Source: Phalacrocorax aristotelis (Eukaryota; Chordata; Aves; Suliformes; Phalacrocoracidae). From it: a DNA stretch of 64,000 nucleotides. Location of the stretch: assembly GCF_949628215.1 (NCBI RefSeq), contig NC_134276.1, positions 101,931,799 through 101,995,798 of the forward strand, in the 5' to 3' direction. The notes beneath the pieces are model-generated. The model worked only from the letters and a program-made list of their open reading frames with translations, had not been told where the DNA came from and did not search any database. Shown piece after piece: positions 50,201 to 62,418 of the stretch. A program made the translations under genes and the position numbers. Each line of letters starts with the position of its first letter. Within the stretch, counting starts at the first letter, position 1.

Positions 50201-53200
50201 AGTTTAAATTGGGGTGTGCAGCATTTCGGGTGGGGTGGCTGCCACGAGCATCAGGCTGTGCACAGAGGCAAGACACTCCAGCATGCAGTGGGGGAGCTCA
50301 GGACAGGCCATGCTGCCCGTTCACTGCAGGGGCATGAGCCTGACAGATTTTCTATGTTCCTACAAATTGCAGTGTGCAAGGATCTGTTTGCTCAGATTTT
50401 TTTTTTTAAATTTTTATTTATTTAATTATGTTTTCTGTTTGGTTGGTTTTTTTTCCCAAATCAACTCTGACAGTCAGCTCACCCACTCACTCCTATTCGT
50501 TTCTCTGTGCTTAGCCGATTGGGCAAGGTACGGTGGAAATTTTTTTTTAAATAGTGTGTAATTACAGCCTAGAACTCGTTGCCATAAAATACCATTGAAC
50601 CAAAAGTTTTGCAGGATCCTTAAAACAGCAGGGTCTCTGTATACATAACAGTCTCTCAGTATGTACCAGCGAGGTAAAGAAAAAAGAAGCTTTGGAAGGG
50701 TTAAGTTCTCCCTTCATCTCTCACTGCCATATTTCAGAGCACAAACTGATCTCTGTTAAAGCTTGGAAAGAAAGCTTCCCATGTAAGCAGGTCTGTCATC
50801 TGCAAAATGAATTGTGGCTTCCTCCATGACATCTGGTACTGGCCACAGAGAGAGACAGACCACCGGCTGGGTGAATCACTGGTCTGAGAGAAGGACAAGA
50901 AAACATTACACTACTTCATTACCTCTTCTGTCATCTTAAGAGAATGGATAATATTTGTATAGACTTGAGTCAGCTTCCCAAATAGTAGATGAGTAGCAGG
51001 GATATCTCCTCTCTGAAGTGTATTAATTAACTGTATGGGGTGACAACAGTGGTGGCATTTGGAGCACTATAGCACCTACAAAGGTCTACAGTATGTTTGC
51101 GTAGTCCGTGCATGCACCAACATATCCACAGTGAACGCAAGACATATCATTCTTACTGACAGTGGAAAGGAGACTAGAAATCATATACACAGATGCCCAG
51201 TGTAATCAATTTTCAAAAGAAATGCCTTTTCTTCCACTTAGGTCCCAACAAAGTAAGACCTGGGCTTACGACCAAGATACATTTTAGTCCAAAACACCAA
51301 ATTCTCTACAAAGATGTATTCAGACAATTGAAACAAGAAAAAAAAGGGCATAGAAGAACGAACTGACTGTGAAAGCAGGGAAGTAGAGAGTGGTGATAGC
51401 TGCTACCTGATAGAGTTTCCAATTCATCCTTAATACTGTCCACAGGGCTCACCACTTCTTCTTGCAAGTGAAGCAATGTGAAATTGGGTAGTTTCACTTC
51501 ACGAAGATCTGTGAGAACATTTGCTCTGGCTTTCATCTATCTGGTTGGTTTTTTTTTTCCAGCCAGTGCTTTTTGTTTTAAGTTTCTGATTCCAGTGTAC
51601 CCAAAAGCAGTCCAAGTCAGGGGCTTGGGGCTCTTTCGCCTTCTGAGTATTTTGTCTTGCAGTGTGTTTTCTGTTGTCTGGTTTCACGCTGAAGCTGTGA
51701 TTTTGAGATGTGCTTAGAAGCTGCCCTTGGGTAGGGTTTTGACTGTAAGCTTACCTCTCTTACAAATCTTTCCGTGAATGCGGTGTGAGGAAACTTGAAA
51801 CCTGTCAAGTTTTGTGTGATTTGCTCTAAACGTTTCACTCGGCTGTACTTAGGACAAGCCCTGCGATCCTTGTCAAATCAGCAACCTCAGAAGGCATTGA
51901 CCCAGCCCTTCAAGTGCCTTTTTGTGGTCTTTAAAAGAGAAGGAAGACTGTTTGCATAACACCTTGCATGTTGGGGGCGAAGCAGCACAGTGCAGGGCCA
52001 AGCATCTGTTTCCTTTGTCACAGACGTCTAGCACCTTCTCGGCCCCAGCACTGCCTGCATCTCTCATAAGTCCATTTTCTAGCTGTTTTATGGCATACAC
52101 CTGTGCTGTGCTGGCCAGACATGTGCCTCGGCAGTATCGGAGCATTTACAGAACCCTTGAACAAGCACCGAAGGTTGCTGATCTCCATAAGCATTGCTAA
52201 AGAGCCTTACAGTTGCCTGCTCTGGAAGAGGCAAGGGCTGCGAGCATGCTGAGTAGGGGCTGAAAGCAGGACGTCACAGCCTTTGCAGCGGGCAGACCAG
52301 CCTCCTTGCCTGTCAGTGCTCAGATCTCTATTTATACTTGCTGCAGTATCAAAGGGTAGTGGAAGGCAAGCTGGCACAGCAAAATGAAGGCTTTCATCTG
52401 TCTAGCATGGATAACACAGATGCAATCACATGGGTTTAAGACACCACCAGTCAACCCCTGGAAGATGTCGGTACACACCGTGATGGTGAGCGGGGGCGGG
52501 AGACATACCTCTGGGTTTTTACTACTGTTATTATAGGGGTTGGGTAGATTTAAGCTAGCACTGCTTTACTCCCACACGCCTGCAGGCATGCTTCCCCTTT
52601 TCTCTTTAGGCATGACCAGGAGCAGAAAGCATGCCCAAGAGCCAATTCTTAGGGTAATATCCTGGATCCACCCAGACAGGGATAAAGTGGCCATCAGCTG
52701 CAGTGAGGTTGGGTCTGTCCTTTAAGAACAAAGAAACCTCTGAGAAAAACATGAAGTTGTAAATAAAACAGGAGGTGAACTCTGAAGGCCAGTGTTGACA
52801 TGGGGGCTGAAAGACATGTAGCATTAAGGAGCAAGTGTAATTTGTGTGACTCCAAGTAGCAGAACTATGGCTTGAAAATGAAAGTTTTTGTCTCTTTTAC
52901 TTAGGAAATGTTGGTGTAGAACAAGGTATTTATGGCATGTTATGCATGGCTGTAGAGGGAGGTTTGAGTTGGATGGGTTTTTTTTTCTGGTTGGTAGCTG
53001 TTGGTTTGTACTTAGCTTGTACATCAAGGGTGTACACCTCACCCAGTGGACAGGTGAGGTGTATTTCCTCACTGAACAGTGAGGAGAGGCTCTGAAAAAG
53101 CACTTTTCAGCATGTACCATCGCCTGGTCTGAGTCAGGACAGAGAGGGAGAGGACTTCTGTGAGTGCAACCATAGCTTTGGAAAGCAACCCTGAAGCAAT

Positions 53201-56200
53201 GAGGAGGAGGCCTCACCTGTGTCGTCAGTCTCTGCATGGCAAGGCTGCCATGGCTGCTGACCTCTGTCCATGTTGCACATCATCCTGAGCAGGATACTGA
53301 TATGAGACTACATGCTACGCCCAGTACATAGGAAGTGCAATTTATTTTACAATGCAGTTACTAGATAATATCAGACTTCTGTAAAATGCTTCTGTTTTTC
53401 AGGACCTATATGTAAATGAGCTTTGGGTTTTGCATAGGATGGGTGTAGCAGAATTAATATCTGGAAGATATACCCAGGTTAAGGCCTTCTTAACCCCATT
53501 TGCATGGGCATCAGTGAATCAGCTACTGCAATATAGAGTGTTTTAATTGATCCTATATACTTTTTCCAAAGGCTTCGCAAAGAAATTCAGTACCACTTTG
53601 TCGGTCACATGTCTGTGGACTCCAGGGCAGGGAGCTGCAGTGATTACTTCATTCGGGGTCCTAAGCAGACCTACATCCAGCAGATCACTAAGCATGCTTC
53701 TACACCAACCTGATTACTGTTTTGTTGCCACCATTTCAGCTGAACCCAAGCTTGGGGGACAGATAGCATATGGAAAGCGTCCTGTTTTCCTGCTAGGGAA
53801 AAGGAGTGAGCCTGGCAACTCATCAGGTAGGTCATCTTCTCACTAGAGAAAGGATAGCACAGACAGCTGCCTTGTGCTTTGCCCCCCATGTGCTTTCTAA
53901 GGACCTCCACTAACGCAGCCTGGAGAGAAGGCCACCTCTGAAAGGAAAAAAGGCACTTTATTCTCTGCACCAATTCTCTTTTAGCTCCCCAACAAGCCTG
54001 TAAAAAGTGATAATATACAGTGCTAAACACCCACACATTTTTTACACTAAGCATAAAATAACTTGCATATTGAAACCAAGATTCAGGTCTCATATATGAA
54101 CAGGAACTTATTCTGGCTGTACCTCACTGCACTGGAGAAAATTATTTGCTTTTCTAAACCAAACGGGGTGTTTCAAGTACAGTAGGTTGGGCTGTTATGG
54201 AAACTAAAGAATATGAATGGCTTGCCTAGGTAAAAAGAAAAAGTCGTAGGATAAACTTCTTGAGTTCAAAAGCTGTGAAGCACTTAAATTTTAGTGTAAC
54301 AATCAGAAATTTTTATTGTTGTGGGGTTTTTTTCTCCTAAAAGGGATTGCAATGCAAATATTCAATTTTTACAGTTTCATACACAGTCCAAACAACTTTG
54401 AGTACTACTTTTGAGGAGTGGTATTACTTTGTACTGATGGGTTTAGGTGCATCTATTTTACACCATGCAGCATAAAAGCTACATTAGCCCCAAACAGCTT
54501 CTTTCCTTTATTACATTGGAATAGCCTTTACCAGTATGAACACTTTTATACCTATATAAATCCATTCCCATTTGGGAGAGTGCTCTGCTGTAACTAGACA
54601 TGTATCAACACGAAGAGGGATTTACAGCTCCCCTGTGGGGTGAAGTTACGTCATTAGACAGATGTCTATAAGAGGAAAGATCACTTAGATTCACATTTTA
54701 CTGGGGCAATTAAAGCAGCCCAGGATTTTGCGTACATGGCACCTGATCCCAGAGCCAACACAACCAGTGGAAAGACCTGGCTGACATCCTTGGACATTGG
54801 ATGAGACCAGTGATGGCTGTTGTCCTCTAGATAAAGGTGTTAACAACCTGAAGTCACATCGCTGACAGCCCAGGTCAGCTGTCCCTTTTTACACAGCTGT
54901 CCTTACACTCTCGCACACGTGAAATATGGAGGGGTAGTGATGACTCCCCTTTTGTGCCGCAACCTGCCTTTTCCTTGGAGTGGTATCCTGGCACTTTCTG
55001 CCCCTTTTTGCCATGCATGCAAGAGCTGCTGAATAAAAAATGGCAGTGTTTGAGTTAGAGATTGCATTTCCAGCCACCCGCTGATGGGCTGGCTCCTTTT
55101 TACAGGCTCGTTAGGGCAGCCCCCTGCTGCTCCTTCCCTCCCTCTAACAGCTCCATGCTTCAGGCACCTCCCCGGCCCACATCGAGATTGGCATAAAGCA
55201 GCTTCCAGGTTTCAATATGTTGCTGCTTTGACTAAACCGCATCAGTTGGAGATCAAAAGCGCTATTTAAACAAAAGCGGTTGGAAGTTTTTCAGGCTGTC
55301 TCATCTCCCCTTTCAGCCTTCAGAAAAGCCCACTCTAGCCAGAGTGACTAGGAAACAAACCAAACCCCCGCTGTGACCGACAGTGTTATACAAGCTCCGG
55401 GCAGTGGCTGTACGAAGAGAGCACCCTTGGCCTGCCTGCTGCTTTTGGGAAGTCCTGCAAAGGGCATCAAGGAGCCAGGGCTGTCCCTGCTCCCTGCCCA
55501 GGGTCTGAGCTTCCTGCCATATGGCTGGGAGATGGCTTCCCCATTGGGCATCTCCACCTGTGCTCCGCTCTGTTCAGAAGTAAGAGCAAAATTTCACGTT
55601 TTGCTCCCCAGTACCTAATAGGTAAATAGGAGCTCCTTCATGGCGGCAGCAGGATTTGGCTTCACAACCCTGGGCCAGCTAAAGTGAGTAGAAGGAGGAG
55701 AAAGGGTGTTTCTCGGTAAACAACGGTTTTAATCTTCAGCTTATGAATTATTCTCTTCCTGTCAGCCATGCTCTCATTTATTCTTTGCAAATTTCTTCAG
55801 CAAATACTGCTCAGCCTCCAGCTTGTTCATGAACAAATCCTGGTATATCCCACAGTCCCCACTTCCCTGTATGAGTCGTGCAGCTGCTGACCAAGCAGCA
55901 CGCACAGCTAACCAAAGCAACAGCTTGGTCGGTTTTCTCACATGTACGTGACTTAAGCCAGTAATTGAGCATTCCTGCCTAAAACCGTAGCCTCCTCTGA
56001 AGGCTCAGGCTAATACAACTTGTTCACACAGACATCTTGGTAAAAAAAAATAAAAATCCAATACACAATTTAACAGAAATTTGTCAGATTCCAACTTGTT
56101 TTCAAGGAAAATCTTTTTACGGTTCCCCAAATTCCTTTCTGTCTGAGGTCCCTCACTTGTTAACATCTCAGCCCCTTTTCTTGCAAGGTCTTGTTGGATT

Positions 56201-57487
56201 TTTTTTCCTGGAGGAAATACAAGCAACACTAAGGCATCCTTTATTTGAATCTGCAGTTCAAAGAGAGATTGAAATCAGAATTAGAAAAATAACCTATATA
56301 AAAACATTAGCTGTCCTATTTCAGGAGATAATTAGCTGTAGCAAAGTTTCCCTCACTTATTTTTCCTTGCTGAGAAAACAAACTACCTTGTCATTGGGGT
56401 TTTTACAAAATGCTGCTGTTTGCAACATTTGCCACAGACAAATTAACCCAAACGTTTCTAGTGTATGACTTCCATTGCTAATTCTGCTGCCAATTTTCAT
56501 TCTGCCTCTGGAGGCCAAAATGCCTTCAGTTATCACACAGAGAAGGGAAAAAAAAATGCAGATCATATATTTGACTGCTAAGGAATATGCATGAAAAAAA
56601 TCCATACTAAGTACTTCTTTCCAGAACCCAGTGCAGAAGGGAGGGTAAGAAAGTCAGGAAGAGAGCAAGAAGGGGAAGAAGTATTTTATTGTGTGGCAGA
56701 AGCAGCATGCCTGATTTAGCCCTTGTATTAGCAAAGCTACTTTTCCTCAGCAAACCTCTGGGACATAGTACTATTTCCACTGGGTACTAGGTTTTCCATC
56801 TTGAATAGGGCATACTATTCCAATAGTGGCTGACCAATTGTGGCTGACATTATTTGAGTGGGTGACAGAGACACCAGCCCCAGCTGCTGACATTTGAGAC
56901 ACAGGTGCTTGAAGCTGCCTTTGCCAGCCAGCCAGCCAGAGCCAGAGTAATGCAATATAGGCAACTCCCACAGGTTGTGCTCTGAGAATAATCCACTGGC
57001 ATTTGTTTGGGTTTTTTAGCAGCTCGGTGTTTGAACTAAGTCTCCCGTTGTTCATAATGTCATCCTGCCAGCTTATTAAATTATTGACCTTTTCTTCACT
57101 CGTATCGTCCCACTTTGGTTAGAATTAGAAGGATACAGGTGGCCAAAGAAACCATGCTTCTGTGCCTAGCACCTGGTACCAGCCCCCTTTGATGGTGACG
57201 TCTGCAGCCTCATCCCTTTCCAGTTGATGCAGAAAGTCAGAAAGGGGTGGAAGGATTGGATTCTTGTGGGGCTGATATGCAATCCTGCTCTTCAATTTCT
57301 GAGCTTGCAGATAGTCCTGAGACAACACATTGTGTATTTGGCCCTTTCTGTGTAAGTGGTGAACACACCTACAAGGTTTCTGATTTTTTTTCCTGAAATT
57401 TCAAGTTTAATACACTATGCATAGGGTGCCATGAGATCAACAGGTGTGTGTTTCTGTGGATTCTAGCTTTCCTTTTTCCAGCCTCTC

Positions 57488-57896
57488 CTAGGAGGCTGAG
57501 AGAGTTGGAGCTGGGGTTGTTCAGCCTGGAGAAGAGAAGGCTGCGAGGCATTTTTGCCGCCTTTCAGTACTTAAAGGGGGACTATAGGAAAGATGGGGAC
57601 AATCTTTTTAGCAAGGCCTGTTGTGACAGAACAGGGGGCAATGGTTTTAAACTAAAGGAGGGTAGATTTAGACTGGATATTAGAAATTTTTTACAATGAG
57701 AGTGGTGAAGCGCTGGAACAGGTTGCTCAGAGAAGTTGTGGAGGCCCCATCCCTAGAGACATTCAAGGTCAGGTTTGACAGGGCTCTGAGCAACCTGATG
57801 TAGTTGAAGATGTCCCTGCTCATTTCTGGGGGGTTGGACTAGATGACGTCTAAAGGTCCCTTCCAACCTAAACCATTCTATGGTTCTATGATTCTA
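57488..57896 (+). mobile_element. CR1 LINE fragment, 5'-truncated, sense strand
   Basis: The sequence follows the avian CR1 3' region. It includes GTTCAGCCTGGAGAAGAGAA, the 'GAGGGTAGATTTAGACTGGATATTAG' type block (57658-57683), the GGTTGCTCAGAGAAGTTGTGG block, GGGTTGGACTAGATGAC, and the terminal ATTCTATGGTTCTATGATTCT. It carries little visible divergence compared with the other CR1 pieces, so it is the youngest element in the window. It is only the 3' end; the reverse transcriptase region is absent. It lies in RUNX1 intron 1. Confidence 0.95.
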
Positions 57897-60800
57897 AGGC
57901 TTCTGCACAAGACTTAGCCTGTTTAATTTTGTTAATGGAATGAAATCAATGCAAAGCTCAAAGGTGGTGTGTGCTGGATGTGGGAGGGAGAACCAAGGTA
58001 GGAAAAAGAGAAGTATTTCTAGACTAGTTTCTTACCGTCTTACATTTTGATGTTTAGCATACACTAATAGATGTGAAACTTGGTAGGCAGCTTGTGTCAG
58101 AGTTCTGATGCAAGTTATGATGTGGTAGATAAAAAGTGATGAGGATATTAAGTTAAAGGGTTGGTTCAAGTACTAAAGTTTATACCTGCAGGATTTCTTT
58201 TTTCTATTTTAATCCTACTGTAGCATTACCTTTCAGTGTGCCTTACAATAATTAAATAATATTCATCATGCTGGCTTGAATTCTGCAGGGGATATCAGCA
58301 CAGCACAGGGTATGTCCTCCACCAAACCAGAAGCCCTTTGCAGCATTAATTATTACTTTCTTTGTGAGACTTAGTGTTGGACCTCTGTGCTGCTGTGCCT
58401 GAGCCCCATGTAACTTCAGGATGCTAACATGAGACTTTTTTAGCGTTGTTATTTGGGAGAGAGTTGAAACTGGAGCATACCGAGACCAGCCTCGAGCCAC
58501 AGGGATACTAACAATGTGATCAGTGACATTATACATGTTCTTGTCATGTTGTTAAGGAATTGTTGGGGAAGCACTTAGGATAGGGATGGATTGAGATCTG
58601 CCTCAAACACTATGGGTAATTATGCTATGTATATGAACTCTATTAGATCCAAATGCTCTCATCATGTTGTTAATGTGGGCCTTCCCCACAACCAGTGCAA
58701 TGCGCTGAAAAGCTCTTCACACTACTGGGGCTGTGGGAAGCTTCTCATGAGAATTTGTTGTGTTCTTTTCTGGGTAAGCCTTGCTTCATGTGGAAATTTC
58801 AAAAGGCTAATTTGGGTTGTTTGATTGAAAGTGTGCAAAACTACTAAAAATCTTCTCCATGGAAATGTTGGTCTTACGGTAAATTTTCAGACAGAAGCAG
58901 CCTGCATTCTGAATTCAAGGCAAGTCTAGTCTGATGCATTTAAAAAGCCAAGACATGATGTCCTGGGCAGAACTAGTGAAGGCTGTTTTCCTCCAGACAC
59001 GGGTCTTGTGGCTTCATTCTCTAACATCCGATAAGACTTTAATCTGATCGAAGGGTTTTTTTCTTCCTGCGGAATCTTTAAAATCTCTCTTGGGTGCCCT
59101 TCAGCTCGGAACACTGACAGAGCCTCTCTGCTACTGCCATGTTTCGTGAAAGCCATAGGAACTTAAGACCACTTCTGCTCTGTCAAATTTAGTTAAAGTT
59201 GACCCACAAACCAGAAAAGCTAGGGGAAGTACAGAGAGAAAGGGAGCAATCACATAAGCACTGCCTCCACAGAAAAGCAGGCTGATAAATGAGCTTTGCA
59301 GTTCAGTTTGGCATCCACTGGGACAAAGTGATACACAAAGATAGTCAAACACATTCAGAAGTTGCTTAAACTGCTCTGGAAATAGCATGTTCCTCGTCTT
59401 CATGGATGAAGAACCAGGGAAGAGTGGTCATATCAGAAGTCTGGTGGGGAGAGAAGTGAAAACAGAACCTCAATTTTTTTGACTTACAGTTCCGAGCCCA
59501 ACTATCTAAAAAATTATCTCTTGTTTACTTTGAATTTCAAATCTGATCAAGTAGATGTTTTCATCAGAAAGTTACCTTAGCATTACACTCATTATTTCAG
59601 GGCCCAGATATTGTACCTCTCCAGCTGCAACAGGGCAATCCAGTTCAAATAGCAAGCCATAAAGAAAACCCAGGAAAAAATGTTTTCCGATTACTTTTGA
59701 GCAGCAGGCGAACTTGAAAATATTATGAGCTCTTTGTAGACAATATGGGAACAGGAAAAGAAATAACACTAGCTGACAAATAGGTTGTGATACAAGAGTC
59801 ATTCAGCTTCTTAGAATTTTAGATCCAAGAGGAGCGGTGCACTAGGGTTTTCTCCATCCTGGCTTAGCACCACCTTGGCAGTAGGTGATGCTTTGCACCT
59901 CCCTGCGCCAGCAGAGCAGGGGGGCTGGCCATGGCCAAGGAGAGCAGGAGTAGGGTATAGTTTAGTTCTACCAATCCAGCTGGGAATATCACTGCTTGGA
60001 GGCTCCTTGAAAACCTCCCAGGGTCCAGCAAAGCTGAAGGCTGATGCTGTGGGACAGGGAGATGTGAGAAGAAACTAGGCATCCATTTAGAAGTGGTTTT
60101 CTTTTTTTCAGAAAATATTTCGAAAGGAGAGCTTCATTATTCGGAAAATTTCATTCTAGAGCTATATTTTTTTCCTGCGTTCTGTAGTGTTGATCTGCCA
60201 CAGCACTGGGCAGTGCCAGGAAAGCTTGCAGGTTAGAGAGCCCTGCTGCAGAACTTGTGCTGCCGTTGGCACAGGCTCCACCTCTGCTGACAGAGGCTAA
60301 CCTTTGGCCAGGCAATTATCAGACCAGGGGCAGATGGTGTTTTGCTTTTCCGATGTCTAACTTCTGAGTAGAAACCCAGTCTGGTACCTCGGTTGTTTGC
60401 AGAGACAGCAGGCTTCTCCATAGAATAGCCCAAATGACCTTGAAAAAACAGAATGTTCTCCTGAGGAGCCTGAGCAGCAAAGCTTGGTCCAGGGTTTTTG
60501 CTAACCCTGGAGTGAAAGCGGACAGCAGGAGCTGCCCAGCAATGGTGTCAGGAGCCCTGGAACTGCCACAGGCTCTGGTGCTGCTGTCTGTGAAGGCAGC
60601 TGCTCCTTTGCCTCCTCTGTTAGCAGCTCCATTCAACCAGTCCTGCCTTGCACCTTCGTCCCAGCCTGTGCAGGGGGACTGCATAGCGAAGAAATCATGC
60701 TGTCAACATCCCTGCAGCCGTCGTGCCATGGGATATCAGTGGCTGCTGCACAGAGCGGAGAGGAGGTGAACAGCTTGGATGTGTCCTTCGTGCCTAAATG

Positions 60801-61118
60801 TAGCACAAGCACTTCCTTAATAACTGCTTTTAGGTGAAATAATAAAAAGCGAGCAAGATGGAAGCTCAGCCTTTCCTCTCTGACACGGCCAAGCCCATAC
60901 CGCACGCTTCTCGTTTTGCCCATCAGCAGAGGGCTGCAGGAAGGAGATAGGTCTGTCCCCTCTGCGGCGCCCTGCCCAGGGTGCACCTGAAGCCACCCTC
61001 CCCAGGGGAGAGAGCCGAGCACCCCCGGGGCAGCAAGAGGGACCCACGCCGCCCCTCGCCCTGAAGTTACAGGGAAGCTGTCAGCCTAAGTGGAGGCATC
61101 CTGTTTGTTGAAAAACAA

Positions 61119-61760
61119 GTGACAGTTGAAGAAGGGTTGCAAGAGCGAGCAAACCGCAGCCCCTGCGCGGGGCTGATAACAGCCCTGCGCTGCTTTTGCA
61201 GCAGTTCCGTCCCTGCCGAGCGCCGGCGGGGGGATGGCGCGAGCCTCGCCGGCGCTTTCCTGTTTCGCGCTTTTTCCCGCCGCTGTTTCTTGCTGTTGAG
61301 TTCTGCCACATTTTTTCAGTTATTCGCTGGTTTCTCAAAAGGGCCCTCCCCTGCTATAAACGGCATGCCAGGGGCAGCCGGGCGCCTGCTCCCTCCGAGG
61401 GGGGACTGCAGGCGTCCGTGGGGCTGAGCGGCAGGATAGGGCCCAGTGTTGAAGAAGGCGGCTGCAAATAAGTGCTCTTAAAAGTGTTTACCTGTCGCGG
61501 CTTGGGTTTTTGTAAATTTGCACCCACGCCTGCCTCCCTGCCAGCACTCCTCAGCCTGAGACCTCAGAGCACTTTGTGAGGCTTTGTTTAGCCCCATATT
61601 TAGAGCACTTGTGGAGGAGACCAGAACTGATAACACAAAGGGAAAAGCATTTTCGGGTTTGGAGGCCTGCAGTTAGGCAAATAGGCCTGTATTTAAATGT
61701 CAGTGCAATGCAGACTTAGACGCCTGTTCTGCAACTGTGGGTGATTTTATTGCCGTGACC
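61119..61760. promoter_or_regulatory. GC-rich GATA/RUNX/ETS motif cluster, candidate intronic enhancer
   Basis: A CpG-rich stretch (densest at about 61165-61290) contains a RUNX variant AACCGCA (61152-61158), a GATA site TGATAA (61174-61179), and an ETS-type TTTCCTG (61256-61262). A second TGATAA lies at 61628-61633. A FOX-like TGTTTAC and an E-box CACCTG-type element lie near 61485-61495. It sits 16.6-17.3 kb downstream of the P1 ATG. Mammalian RUNX1 has a well-known haematopoietic enhancer in the same intron (about +23 kb in mouse) that is driven by GATA, ETS and RUNX factors. Orthology is inferred from position and motif content only. Confidence 0.4.
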
Positions 61761-62397
61761 ATTGCTGGCTCCCTCGGGTCTGATGGGAACCCTTTTGCGG
61801 TGGTGAAGTGTGTGCATGCGTGCATGTGTGGTTTCTGTTTGCAGCATGAGGAGCCTTGACTTTGTGTACAACTATGTAAATGATGCTACTCTCCTCTTCA
61901 AAGCTAAGCATACATGTGAGACTTAGAAAGCTCAAGCTCACAGATGCTCACAGGCTACAAAAGTGTTGGACACGTGTGTCTCCCTCTGTGGGAAGCCAGG
62001 ACATTCACTGGCCTTCCCATGACTTAGGTTTATTGTTTTGGATGTCTCACCCTGAGGTTCAGCCATGTGTTAACATAAATGGCTTTCCATTCTTTCTCTC
62101 TGATCAGAATGCTGGGGCTAGCAGAAGAGGGGTTTTCTTTCTTCAAGCAAGAATGTTATTTTTCTTGAGCTTTGCATAATATACATCAAAATTATCAGAG
62201 TGCTTTTTCTCCAGAAAGATATCTCAGGATGGTTTTGTTTAAAACAGCTTGACCAGCATTCTTACTGGTATCAGCTACACAATCCTGATAATATTTTTTC
62301 ATTTGCTGAAGGATGGACTTCTAGTAAGGGATTCTATTTTCAGGAAAAAATACGTTGGAAAATTGCTTCTGTAAAATGTCGGTTCACTTTGTTCTTT

Positions 62398-62418
62398 AAT
62401 AATAGTAATAATAATAAT
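62398..62418 (+). repeat. (AAT)n microsatellite
   Basis: About six AAT units with one AGT interruption, in intron 1. Confidence 0.85.
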
